Part shown: positions 1 through 6,278 of the stretch, one piece after another | Layout of the letters: each line of letters opens with the position of its first letter | How positions within the stretch are numbered: position 1 is the first letter of the stretch | Origin: Chloroflexota bacterium | Lineage (GTDB): Bacteria; Chloroflexota; Dehalococcoidia; Lucifugimonadales; Lucifugimonadaceae | DNA length: 6,820 bases | Reading direction: 5' to 3' | Assembly: GCA_009837685.1 (NCBI GenBank) | Contig: VXTA01000130.1 | Location: 1-6,820, forward strand | Notes under the pieces: model-generated | Seen by the model: the letters and a program-made list of their open reading frames with translations, nothing else | The model's database searches: none | Told to the model about the DNA's origin: nothing | Program-made: the position numbers and the translations under genes

Positions 1-2
1 TG

Positions 3-326
3 ATTGAAGAGTTTGAACCCGATGAGGTCGCGATCGAGGACCTTCATGCGCGTTACCGGAATCTGAAGACCGCGATCATTATGGGACACGCGCGTGGCGT
101 GGCGCTATTGGCGGCGGGAAGCGCCGACATACCGGTGCACCACTATCAACCAGCGCGGGTCAAGAGCATCGTCGCCGGCAGCGGCCGTGCTGATAAGGCA
201 CAGATGAAGCGAGCAGTCTCCATACACCTCGGATTGACGGCCGAGATTACCAAAGACGATGTTGCAGATGCGGTCGGCATTGCCATCTGTCACGTCCAAG
301 TAACCGGAGCTCCCCCAACTAACTGA
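3..326 (+). CDS. ruvC: Crossover junction endodeoxyribonuclease RuvC, C-terminal part (5' end outside window)
   Basis: RuvC is the dimeric, Mg-dependent nuclease that resolves Holliday junctions by paired symmetric nicks, guided by the RuvAB motor. About 107 C-terminal residues are visible, in frame from position 3 to the TGA at 324-326. The family signature is clear: VAIED (fragment residues 9-13) carries the second catalytic acid, matching E. coli Glu66. It is followed by a GHARGVALLAAG segment, then PARVKSIVAGSGRADKAQ, which is the conserved VK..V.G.G.A.K.Q block. The last two catalytic acids lie in DDVADAVGIAICH (fragment Asp86 and Asp89, codons 258-260 and 267-269), matching E. coli Asp138 and Asp141. 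The first catalytic Asp and the true start lie left of the window. The ATG at 81 is internal (the Met of MGHARG), not a start. ruvA follows after 26 nt on the same strand, so the two are probably co-transcribed. Identification is very secure. Confidence 0.97.
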   Translation: MEEFEPDEVAIEDLHARYRNLKTAIIMGHARGVALLAAGSADIPVHHYQPARVKSIVAGSGRADKAQMKRAVSIHLGLTAEITKDDVADAVGIAICHVQVTGAPPTN

Positions 327-352
327 TCGACCAACTGATTGGCAGACCAGCA

Positions 353-991
353 ATGATTTCCTACCTAAAAGGCGAAGTTATCCAAGTGCAGCAGAATCCT
401 CCGAGGGTGGTAGTACTGACGGGGAGCGGAGTCGGTTACACGGTGACATTGCCAGTATTCGTTGAAGAAGCGCTCCAACCGTACGAGGGTCAAGAACTCG
501 GATTGCACATCTACTACTCCGTATCGGAGCGTCAACCAATGCCCATCCTAGTGGGGTTCGAGGAAGCGGGCGACCGAGATTTCTTCGAGCAGTTCGTTCA
601 GGTCGAAGGCATCGGTCCGGCACGCGCGGCTTCAGCACTAACCATGCCAGTGCCAACGTTGGCATACGCGATTGAAACCGAGGATTTGGTGACCCTGACC
701 CTGATGCCGGGCATCGGTCAGCGGGGCGCACACAAGATCATCGCCACGTTGAAAGGAAAGGTCTCTGAGTCCGCGAGCCGTCCTATTGAGACCGCTGCAC
801 ACAGGGCTCGGATGCCCGACACGCGAGCCGACGTCGTTGCTGTGCTGGTGAATCTCGGCTATCGAAACAACGAGGCGGTCACGATGGTTGACGACGCAAT
901 TAGGCGTGACCCAGATCTCCTCGAAGATCCTCAAGCGTTGCTCAGAGATGTATTCCGTAACCATCCTGCAACGCCAGCAGTGACCCAGTAA
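353..991 (+). CDS. ruvA: Holliday junction branch migration complex subunit RuvA
   Basis: RuvA binds the four-way junction as a tetramer and loads the RuvB motor rings. The 212 residues compare with 203 in E. coli. Domain I (about 1-69) is an OB fold starting MISYLKGEVI, with the conserved GVGYTV at 26-31. Domain II has the two helix-hairpin-helix motifs, VEGIGPARAA (84-93) and MPGIGQRGAHKII (118-130). A variable linker (about 137-157) leads to domain III (158-203, ADVVAVLVNLGYRNNEA), which contacts RuvB. The acidic pin is odd: where E. coli has Arg54-Glu55-Asp56, this protein reads Arg60-Gln61-Pro62, leaving only Glu59 nearby. The second hairpin is also divergent, with GIGQRGAHK replacing the usual GIGKKTAER. 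The start at 353 is the standard family start and no good Shine-Dalgarno precedes it. The gene lies between ruvC and ruvB, 13 nt before the latter. Identity is secure; the pin difference rests on a hand alignment. Confidence 0.97.
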   Translation: MISYLKGEVIQVQQNPPRVVVLTGSGVGYTVTLPVFVEEALQPYEGQELGLHIYYSVSERQPMPILVGFEEAGDRDFFEQFVQVEGIGPARAASALTMPVPTLAYAIETEDLVTLTLMPGIGQRGAHKIIATLKGKVSESASRPIETAAHRARMPDTRADVVAVLVNLGYRNNEAVTMVDDAIRRDPDLLEDPQALLRDVFRNHPATPAVTQ

Positions 992-993
992 GC

Positions 994-1005
994 ATGGTCA
1001 TCTGA
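994..1005 (+). other. Three-codon minicistron overlapping the ruvB start (TGATG)
   Basis: The 13-nt ruvA-ruvB spacer contains ATG GTC ATC TGA. Its stop shares the A of the ruvB ATG at 1005, forming the TGATG arrangement typical of stop-start coupling. No purine-rich ribosome-binding sequence precedes either ATG. It may help ribosomes leaving ruvA to reinitiate on ruvB, or it may be chance. Confidence 0.25.
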
Positions 1006-2099
1006 TGGCAGACTCTGCGAGAGAGCGTATAGTTACTGGCGCTAACGACACCGATTCCAGCGCCGAACGAAGGGCAACTGAACTGCTGCGCGATCGCGCG
1101 CAACGCAACTCCAACTCGCCGGGCATGAACGATCTGCGCCCTCGCCGTTTTGCCGACTACATCGGACAGCGCGACGTCGTCAACAGCATTCAGATCGCAG
1201 TCGAGGCCGCAAAGCACCGCGGCGACACTCTAGACCATGCCCTGTTTCATGGACCCCCAGGACTGGGAAAGACGACTATTTCCCAGATCATCGCACGAGA
1301 GATGGACACAACGCTGGTGCATACATCCGGCCCGGCGTTGGAACGCCCGGCCGATGTCGTCGGAATACTATCCAACCAGAAATACGGCGACGTATTGTTC
1401 ATCGACGAGATACACCGCCTGTCTCACGCGGTGGAGGAGTATCTATACTCCGCGATGGAGGATTTCCGCGTCGATTTCATAACCGGCACCGGAGCGTTCG
1501 CCAAAACTATCAACTTGCCGCTGCAGAAATTCACGTTAATTGGGTCCACGACGCGAGCTGGTATGCTGAGCCCTCCATTGCGCGAACGCTTCGCTTTGAC
1601 GTACCACCTCGACTTTTACTCTGACGAAGAAATCACACAGGTAGTGAAGCGGTCTGCGATGATTTTGTCGGTGCCGATCGATGAAGCTGGTGCCGAAGTC
1701 ATCGCGAAAAGATCGCGAGGGACCCCGAGGATCGCGAATAATCTCTTGCGACGCGTAAGGGATTTTGCGCAAGTGCGAGGGGATGGCAAGATCGATTCGG
1801 GCGTTGCCGCAGAAGCGTTGCGCGTCGAAGGCGTAGACGAGTTGGGCTTGGACCGATTGGACCGGTTATACCTCGAAACTCTGGCAAAAAACTACGGCGG
1901 GGGCCCGGCAGGCATCAACGCCTTGGCGGCGTCGGCGAACGAAGAGGTTCAGACCTTGGAGGATGTAGTTGAACCGTTCCTGTTAAAGATCGGATTCATC
2001 ATGCGCACACCGCAGGGTCGCAGGGCCACACCGCAAGGGATGATGCATGTAGGGGCACCAATCGAGTCGTCAGACGCAGGACAGCGTTCATTGCTCTGA
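1005..2099 (+). CDS. ruvB: Holliday junction branch migration ATPase RuvB
   Basis: RuvB is the AAA+ hexameric motor that pumps DNA through the RuvA-bound junction. The 364 residues compare with 336 in E. coli. The conserved part begins at LRPRRFADYIGQ (44-55). Walker A is GPPGLGKTT (83-91) and Walker B is VLFIDEIH (130-137, with Asp134 and Glu135). Sensor 1 is IGSTTRAG (179-186), LSPPLRERF (188-196) supplies the arginine-finger region, and sensor 2 is RGTPRIANNLLRR (238-250, Arg242). The C-terminal winged-helix DNA-binding domain includes TLEDVVEPFLLKIGFIMRTPQGR (317-339). The N-terminus carries roughly 20 more residues before the conserved core than E. coli. No other in-frame start exists between the ruvA stop and 1005, but Met41 could be an alternative start giving a shorter protein. 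No Shine-Dalgarno is visible; the start codon overlaps the stop of a three-codon minicistron (994-1005), which hints at reinitiation. It is the last gene of the ruv operon. Confidence 0.98.
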   Translation: MADSARERIVTGANDTDSSAERRATELLRDRAQRNSNSPGMNDLRPRRFADYIGQRDVVNSIQIAVEAAKHRGDTLDHALFHGPPGLGKTTISQIIAREMDTTLVHTSGPALERPADVVGILSNQKYGDVLFIDEIHRLSHAVEEYLYSAMEDFRVDFITGTGAFAKTINLPLQKFTLIGSTTRAGMLSPPLRERFALTYHLDFYSDEEITQVVKRSAMILSVPIDEAGAEVIAKRSRGTPRIANNLLRRVRDFAQVRGDGKIDSGVAAEALRVEGVDELGLDRLDRLYLETLAKNYGGGPAGINALAASANEEVQTLEDVVEPFLLKIGFIMRTPQGRRATPQGMMHVGAPIESSDAGQRSLL

Positions 2100-2108
2100 G
2101 TATCTGCC

Positions 2109-2130
2109 CCCTTTCGTTAAACGAAAAGGG
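2109..2130. terminator. Possible bulged hairpin terminator between convergent ruvB and ABC genes
   Basis: Nine nt after the ruvB stop, CCCTTTCG pairs with CGAAAAGGG around the loop TTAAA, with one bulged A at 2127. The stem is eight pairs. There is no downstream T-run on the + strand, and none on the - strand, so it is not a textbook intrinsic terminator. Its position just after ruvB, between convergent genes, is the main argument for a role in ending transcription. Confidence 0.35.
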
Positions 2131-2192
2131 TGCGAGCCCAAAGGACCGACTACAGAGCGAGGTATGCCCGAACGGAGATCGTTGCAAAACTT

Positions 2193-2220
2193 CGTCATTC
2201 CGGCGAAAGTCGGAATCCAG
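2193..2220. repeat. REP-like palindromic repeat, copy 1
   Basis: This 28-nt sequence matches 6279-6306 at 27 of 28 positions in the same orientation. Its core is an 8-bp inverted repeat (2197-2204 with 2209-2216) closed by the tetraloop GAAA. The single difference, T at 2210 instead of C, turns a G-C pair into a G-U wobble, so the + strand RNA hairpin is kept. It abuts the left arm of the larger inverted-repeat element and shares one base with it. Short intergenic palindromes of this kind are usually dispersed in many copies per genome. Confidence 0.75.
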
Positions 2221-2229
2221 AGTGGCGGT

Positions 2230-2254
2230 GGGGAGCGCGGCGACCGCGCGCCCC
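2230..2254. other. GC-rich hairpin within the inverted-repeat element
   Basis: GGGGAGCGCGG pairs with CCGCGCGCCCC across the loop CGA: ten pairs with one A-G mismatch (2234 with 2250). On the + strand it is followed by CTTTGTCC, which is only a weak T-run. It is strong enough to stall a polymerase or protect an RNA end, but its role is not shown by sequence alone. Confidence 0.4.
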
Positions 2255-2288
2255 CTTTGTCCTTCAGACATTTCCACCATGAGAGCGG

Positions 2289-2304
2289 AAAACCCTGAGG
2301 TTTT
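2289..2304. other. Small symmetric hairpin ending in TTTT on both strands
   Basis: AAAACC (2289-2294) pairs with GGTTTT (2299-2304) around the loop CTGA. Either strand therefore ends the stem with a run of four T, a reduced form of a bidirectional intrinsic terminator. The stem is only six pairs with two G-C, so it is weak. It overlaps the right arm of the larger element. Confidence 0.3.
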
Positions 2305-2343
2305 GCAACGGTCTCCGGACGGGGACGGGGATAACTACGTTTC

Positions 2344-4269
2344 CTACGTCGCCGCGGTTCGAGAGTATTCCATCGCTTCCGCGATCAGTTCGTCCGGTAT
2401 GTCGTCGAACGAAGCGTAGTTCATCGAGTAGAGCCGTGCATAGAGTCCGCCGTGCGCAATTAGCTCATCGTGGTTTCCCGTCTCGATTATCTCGCCGTTC
2501 TGCAACACGATGATGCGGTCTGCGCCTCGAATAGTTGCAAGCCGGTGCGCGATCACGATACCTGTCCGCCCTTCTAGCAGGCGCGCGAGTGCTTGCTGGA
2601 TGAGCAGCTCAGTATAACTATCAATCGATGCCGTGGCCTCGTCGAGGATCAGAATCTTGGTATCGGCGACGATCGCTCTCGCAAAAGAAATCAGTTGTCG
2701 TTGACCCAGTGACAAGTTCCCGCCGCGCTGTTCGAGTTCAGTGTCATAGCCATTGGGCAGGCGCATGATGAACTCGTGCGCGCCGACAGCACGAGCGGCC
2801 GCAACAACCTCTTCTCGGGTAGCGTCGAGTTTGTTGTACCGGATGTTTTCGAAGATGGTGCTGGAGAAAAGATATGGCTCTTGGAGGACCATTCCGATAT
2901 TGTTTCCGAGAGTGCTGAGTTCTACATCGCGGACATCCTTCCCGCTGATTAGAATCTCGCCTTCCCAGATGTCGTAGAACCGGTGAAGCAACGACGTGAT
3001 GCTGGTTTTGCCAGAGCCTGTCGGACCGACAAGCGCAACGGTCTCGCCCGGTTCCACACGGAAGTTGATATTTTTCAGGATCGGTTCATCTTCTAGATAT
3101 CCGAAGGTCACATTCTTGAATTCGACCGAGCCATCGTTATCGACCAGAGGTTTGGCATCTTCTTTGTCTTGGATATCGATTGGGACATCGAGGACTTCGA
3201 AGATGCGTTCACCGGACGCCATGGCGCGTTGGAAAACGGCGTAGTGCATCGTGATGGAGCGGATGGGGTCGAAAAAGAGTTGAACGTAGAGGATGAAGGC
3301 GATCATGGAACCAATTTCGAGGGAGTTGCCGATGACCCAGGACCCACCTACTACGATGATGATCGCCATTGCCGTGCCGGACAGCGTGTCGACGACAGCG
3401 ATCATTATCAGGCCAATTTTTGCGGCGCGTTTCGCCGCCCATAGCTGCTCGTCGGTTTTTTCTTTGAATAGGTCGAGGTTGACGTGCTCTCGGCTCATGC
3501 CCTGCACTACTCTGACGCCGTTGATGTTCTCTGCGAGGGCGCCGCTGACAATGGAACTTGTTTGGCGCGAGTAAAGGAAGGCGCGGCGAGCGACGGGTAG
3601 CCAGATGGCTCGAACAATCGCGAGAGTCGAGACGACGGCGAATGTGAGGACCGCGAGTCGCCAGTCCATGATGAGCATCGCGATGACGATGCCAAACAGG
3701 AGCAGAAAGTCGCCGATGCTGATGACGGCAGTTTCGAGGAACTCTTGTAGAGCCGCAACGTCGCCCTGCAGGCGTGCCATCATGCGTCCAACTTCGGTTT
3801 TGTCCATGAAAGACATTGAGACACGCTGTAGATGTTCGTACATTGCGCGTCGGAGATCGATGAGGATGTGTTCGGCGATGCGTCCCACAATGATGTTTTG
3901 GATGTATCCCACGATTACGTGGAGGACGACGGAGCCGAAGAATAGCCCCACCATGATGAAGAGAATGTTGCGAGCGTCGGAAGCGTCGCGTTGGGTGATA
4001 TCTAGGACGTCGTTAACAGTGGTCCGGATGATCCAAGGTAGAGCCAAGACGGAGAGGGCGAAGATGATAACGGCAATAATGCCGAGGATCAGTACGTTGC
4101 GGTAAGGGCCGACAAAGGACATGAACCTTCGGATGACGTCGCCGTTGTACCCCGCGCTGAAGATCTCTTGGTCAAGGTCCCGCTGTTGCGCGTCGCGTTG
4201 ATCGACCCATGTTGGGCGGGACGATTTGTTCTGGGATGGGTGATCTTGTGTTGTGTCGGATGTTGCCAT
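2344..4269 (-). CDS. ABC exporter half-transporter, catalytically canonical subunit with divergent signature (downstream gene of the pair)
   Basis: This is a 641-residue type IV ABC exporter half: a membrane domain followed by an ATPase domain. A polar N-terminus (1-50) precedes about six membrane segments, roughly 58-82, 102-124, 183-200, 203-218, 284-308 and 316-335. The ATPase domain runs from about 380. It has A-loop Tyr391, Walker A GPTGSGKTS (415-423), Q-loop VLQEPYLF (Gln463), Walker B ILILDE (539-544) with catalytic Glu544, D-loop ATASID and switch His575. The signature reads LSLGQ (519-523), not LSGGQ. It probably pairs with the product of the gene just upstream: its Walker motifs would face the partner's canonical LSGGQ and form the active site. 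A strong GGAGGAGGTG (4281-4290) lies inside the end of that gene, 11 nt before this ATG, so translation is probably coupled. Substrate is unknown; multidrug, lipid or peptide export are all possible. Confidence 0.96.
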   Translation of the reverse strand: MATSDTTQDHPSQNKSSRPTWVDQRDAQQRDLDQEIFSAGYNGDVIRRFMSFVGPYRNVLILGIIAVIIFALSVLALPWIIRTTVNDVLDITQRDASDARNILFIMVGLFFGSVVLHVIVGYIQNIIVGRIAEHILIDLRRAMYEHLQRVSMSFMDKTEVGRMMARLQGDVAALQEFLETAVISIGDFLLLFGIVIAMLIMDWRLAVLTFAVVSTLAIVRAIWLPVARRAFLYSRQTSSIVSGALAENINGVRVVQGMSREHVNLDLFKEKTDEQLWAAKRAAKIGLIMIAVVDTLSGTAMAIIIVVGGSWVIGNSLEIGSMIAFILYVQLFFDPIRSITMHYAVFQRAMASGERIFEVLDVPIDIQDKEDAKPLVDNDGSVEFKNVTFGYLEDEPILKNINFRVEPGETVALVGPTGSGKTSITSLLHRFYDIWEGEILISGKDVRDVELSTLGNNIGMVLQEPYLFSSTIFENIRYNKLDATREEVVAAARAVGAHEFIMRLPNGYDTELEQRGGNLSLGQRQLISFARAIVADTKILILDEATASIDSYTELLIQQALARLLEGRTGIVIAHRLATIRGADRIIVLQNGEIIETGNHDELIAHGGLYARLYSMNYASFDDIPDELIAEAMEYSRTAAT

Positions 4270-4275
4270 CGCTAG

Positions 4276-6183
4276 CTATACACCTCCTCCGACATCAACG
4301 TCGTCCTCAGGGCGGATCTGGAGTTCGTACAGATCTCGGTATTTCCCCCCCAGTTCCAGAAGCTCGGCGTGGGAACCGCGTTCGACGATCTTCCCACCTT
4401 CAAGGAAAAGGATCTCATCGGCGTGCATCAGAGAGCTAAGGCGGTGGGAGATGATGATTGTGGCCCGGTCAGAGGTTACTTCTTGTAGGGCGGCACGGAT
4501 CCGTTGTTCGGTCGCGGCATCGATCGCCGCGGTGGAGTCGTCGAAGACGATAATCTGCGGGTGCAACATGATGCTACGGGCAATCGATAACCGTTGCCTT
4601 TGCCCGCCAGAGAGGGAAACGCCACGTTCACCGATGAGAGTGCCGTAGCCGCCGGGGAGTCTCTCAACGTACTCGCTCATCTGAGCGTGGGAAGTGGCGC
4701 TTTCGATGTTGCGGTGTTCAGCCCACGGGTCCCCGTATGCGACGTTGTTGTCAACAGTCGTAGTGAAGAGAAACGTGTCTTGTTCCACAACGCCCACGGT
4801 TCGGCGGAGAGATGACAGCGTTACATCCGAGATGTCTTGGTCGTCGATGAGAATCCGCCCCTCGATGGGGTCGTAGAAGCGTGGGATCAGGTGCGCGAGG
4901 GTAGATTTTCCTGAGCCGGGAGGTCCTACGATCCCGATAGTGTGTCCGGGCCGCGCTTCGAATGAGACGTCCGTGAGGACCTGTTCATCCCCGTACTCGT
5001 CCATATACGCGAAGTCGACGCTTTCGAAACGGAGAGCACCATCAGTTAGGACAAGATCTTTCGCGCCCGGTTTGTCATCGATCTCAGGGACTTGGTCTAG
5101 AACCTCGAAAAGTCTTTTCCCTGAGGTTGCCCCTTGCGCCCATCCGGCGACAACCATGCCCAGTTGGCGCACCGGATTTTGCATGATCGACATGAATGCC
5201 AAGAACTGCGCGAGCTGTCCGAGCGAGAACGGATCGTTTTCATCAAGGACTTTAAGGCCGCCGACCAGCAGGACGACATACATGACGCCTAGGAATGCCA
5301 AGGTGATGATCGAGAGGTTTTTCGCACGAACCCCGACCAAATGGAAGGCCCGATTGAATGCCTCGTTGGAAGACTTGTCGTACTTCTCCATCTCGTACGG
5401 TTCAGCAGAGAACGACCGGACCACACGGATCCCCTTTAGGTTCTCGTCCATCACCTTCGTTAAGCGTCCCATCTCTTCTTGGTATAGTCGCCATCCCCGG
5501 GACGTTTGCAGGCGTGCAACGATCGAACGCCATGCCGCGACGGGCACAAAGCTCAGGCTGATCAGAGCGAGCTCCCAATCGACTCTCATCATCAAAAAGG
5601 TGCCGGTACTGACGAAGATTGCGAGGTAGACCACGCGCAGAAGCCCCCGACTCGCAAAAGCGCGGATGCCTTCAATGTCGAGGAGACCCCGAGTCAGAAG
5701 GTCCCCGGTGTGTACACGGTCGTGGTACGCGAAGCTGAGACGTTGAAGCTTCTCGTAGTAGAGCATCCGCAAGCGATAACCAAGCCGTTGGGCAACGTTC
5801 TCGCTGATGTACATGTGGCCAAACGTAAACAGACCACGCAGGATCGCCGAACCGAGCAGAAACGCCGCGGTCATCAATAGTGTGCGGCGGAGAGCATCGG
5901 TATCTGCATCGGGCGATGTGAAAACTTCCTCCACCGTGTCCACACCATCACCGATCAACAGCGGTATGAAGAGTTGGAAGACAGAAGCGCCGACGATGAA
6001 TACCAAGCCGAGTGCCAAGAGCCACGGATAGTCAAACGCCATGCGCACTATGCGCATCAACACGTGAAAACTCCCGCCAGTCGAATCCGCGTCCTCCTTA
6101 GGCGCAGTTCCAGCAGCAGGAGCCGTGGCTGACACAGCCGTCGGCATGGTCAGTCGCTTGAACAGGTTCAATAAGAAAACCAT
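4276..6183 (-). CDS. ABC exporter half-transporter, subunit with degenerate Walker B (upstream gene of the pair)
   Basis: This is a 635-residue membrane-ATPase fusion of the type IV exporter family, first gene of a two-gene unit. An Ala/Pro/Thr-rich N-terminus (about 13-38) precedes membrane segments near 54-76, 103-124, 183-199, 204-218, 290-310 and 320-345. The ATPase domain has A-loop Tyr393, Walker A GPPGSGKST (420-428), Q-loop VEQDTFLF (Gln468), canonical LSGGQ (524-528) and switch His580. Walker B is IIVFDD (544-549): Asp549 (GAC, 4537-4539) replaces the catalytic Glu, and the D-loop is STAAID. These are marks of the degenerate-site subunit of heterodimeric exporters such as TM287/288 or BmrCD. 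Met at 6183 is the first possible start after an in-frame TGA and has no Shine-Dalgarno. Met13 (6147) is an alternative, also without one. The stop is 6 nt from the next gene. Function as an exporter subunit is near certain; its cargo is unknown. Confidence 0.96.
   Translation of the reverse strand: MVFLLNLFKRLTMPTAVSATAPAAGTAPKEDADSTGGSFHVLMRIVRMAFDYPWLLALGLVFIVGASVFQLFIPLLIGDGVDTVEEVFTSPDADTDALRRTLLMTAAFLLGSAILRGLFTFGHMYISENVAQRLGYRLRMLYYEKLQRLSFAYHDRVHTGDLLTRGLLDIEGIRAFASRGLLRVVYLAIFVSTGTFLMMRVDWELALISLSFVPVAAWRSIVARLQTSRGWRLYQEEMGRLTKVMDENLKGIRVVRSFSAEPYEMEKYDKSSNEAFNRAFHLVGVRAKNLSIITLAFLGVMYVVLLVGGLKVLDENDPFSLGQLAQFLAFMSIMQNPVRQLGMVVAGWAQGATSGKRLFEVLDQVPEIDDKPGAKDLVLTDGALRFESVDFAYMDEYGDEQVLTDVSFEARPGHTIGIVGPPGSGKSTLAHLIPRFYDPIEGRILIDDQDISDVTLSSLRRTVGVVEQDTFLFTTTVDNNVAYGDPWAEHRNIESATSHAQMSEYVERLPGGYGTLIGERGVSLSGGQRQRLSIARSIMLHPQIIVFDDSTAAIDAATEQRIRAALQEVTSDRATIIISHRLSSLMHADEILFLEGGKIVERGSHAELLELGGKYRDLYELQIRPEDDVDVGGGV
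4281..4290 (-). promoter_or_regulatory. Strong Shine-Dalgarno for the downstream ABC gene, inside the upstream gene
   Basis: GGAGGAGGTG ends 11 nt before the ATG at 4269 and contains GGAGGTG, complementary to the usual 16S rRNA tail. It also encodes the Gly-rich C-terminus of the upstream protein (VGGGV). It is the only strong ribosome-binding signal at any start in the window, and its placement implies coupled translation of the exporter pair. Confidence 0.8.
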
Positions 6184-6192
6184 AGATACCAG

Positions 6193-6220
6193 ATTGTACG
6201 ACTCAACTCAAAGCAAACAA
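6193..6220 (-). promoter_or_regulatory. Candidate sigma-70-type promoter for the ABC exporter pair
   Basis: On the - strand, TTGTTT (6215-6220) is separated by 16 nt from TACAAT (6193-6198), a five-of-six match to the -10 consensus. Only nine nt lie between the -10 box and the ATG at 6183, so the mRNA would have a leader of about three nt or none. That fits the lack of a Shine-Dalgarno. The -35 box is weak, so this is a tentative call. Confidence 0.35.
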
Positions 6221-6232
6221 CGCAGTTCGTTG
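6218..6232. promoter_or_regulatory. Small dyad overlapping the candidate -35 box
   Basis: CAACG (6218-6222) and CGTTG (6228-6232) are perfect inverted repeats with a 5-nt spacer. They overlap the putative -35 element of the ABC promoter. The position would suit a repressor operator, but a five-base half-site is short enough to arise by chance. Confidence 0.2.
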
Positions 6233-6240
6233 CATCTTGT

Positions 6241-6267
6241 TGGTCGCTTCGTCGATTCCGAAGACCA
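6241..6267. promoter_or_regulatory. Imperfect dyad upstream of the ABC promoter
   Basis: TGGT plus CTTCG (6241-6244 and 6247-6251) is complementary to CGAAGACCA (6259-6267). This gives nine pairs with a two-base bulge and a 7-nt loop. It lies about 20 nt beyond the putative -35 box and could be an operator for a regulator of the exporter, or a chance hairpin. No regulator gene is adjacent within the window. Confidence 0.25.
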
Positions 6268-6278
6268 TGTGAAACACC

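Larger units (their letters stand above)
2167..2323. repeat. Inverted-repeat-bounded element (MITE-like or bidirectional terminator) in the convergent intergenic gap
   Basis: Positions 2173-2193 and 2297-2317 are 21-nt inverted repeats with 19 matches; both contain CGTTGCAAAAC when each is read inwards. Adding CCCG at 2167-2170 with its complement at 2320-2323 extends the arms to 27 nt with 23 matches. The interior of about 103 nt has no coding potential. It holds a REP-like palindrome directly next to the left arm, a GC-rich hairpin and a small AT-rich hairpin. This organisation fits a non-autonomous miniature transposable element or a compound intergenic repeat. A transcript in either direction could fold into one long hairpin, so it could also end both convergent operons. 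No convincing target-site duplication is visible at the edges, and no transposase is in the window. Confidence 0.6.

Noticed and set aside
81..326. ATG at 81 as the start of a separate small gene
   Set aside because: The same frame is open upstream to the window edge and reads as RuvC including a catalytic Glu, so this Met is internal.
1999..2419. Short open frames on both strands crossing the ruvB-ABC intergenic region
   Set aside because: They run across the inverted-repeat element and into the ends of real genes, with no family resemblance and no start signals.
3605..4105. A 166-codon + strand open frame antisense to the downstream ABC gene
   Set aside because: The translation is Met/Arg/Thr-rich and mirrors the membrane-domain codons of the real gene. 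There is no domain or ribosome-binding signal.
4940..5629. A 229-codon + strand open frame antisense to the upstream ABC gene
   Set aside because: It lies wholly inside a convincing ABC exporter gene, its translation is Ser/Arg/Thr-rich without a recognisable domain, and it has the composition expected of an antisense shadow.
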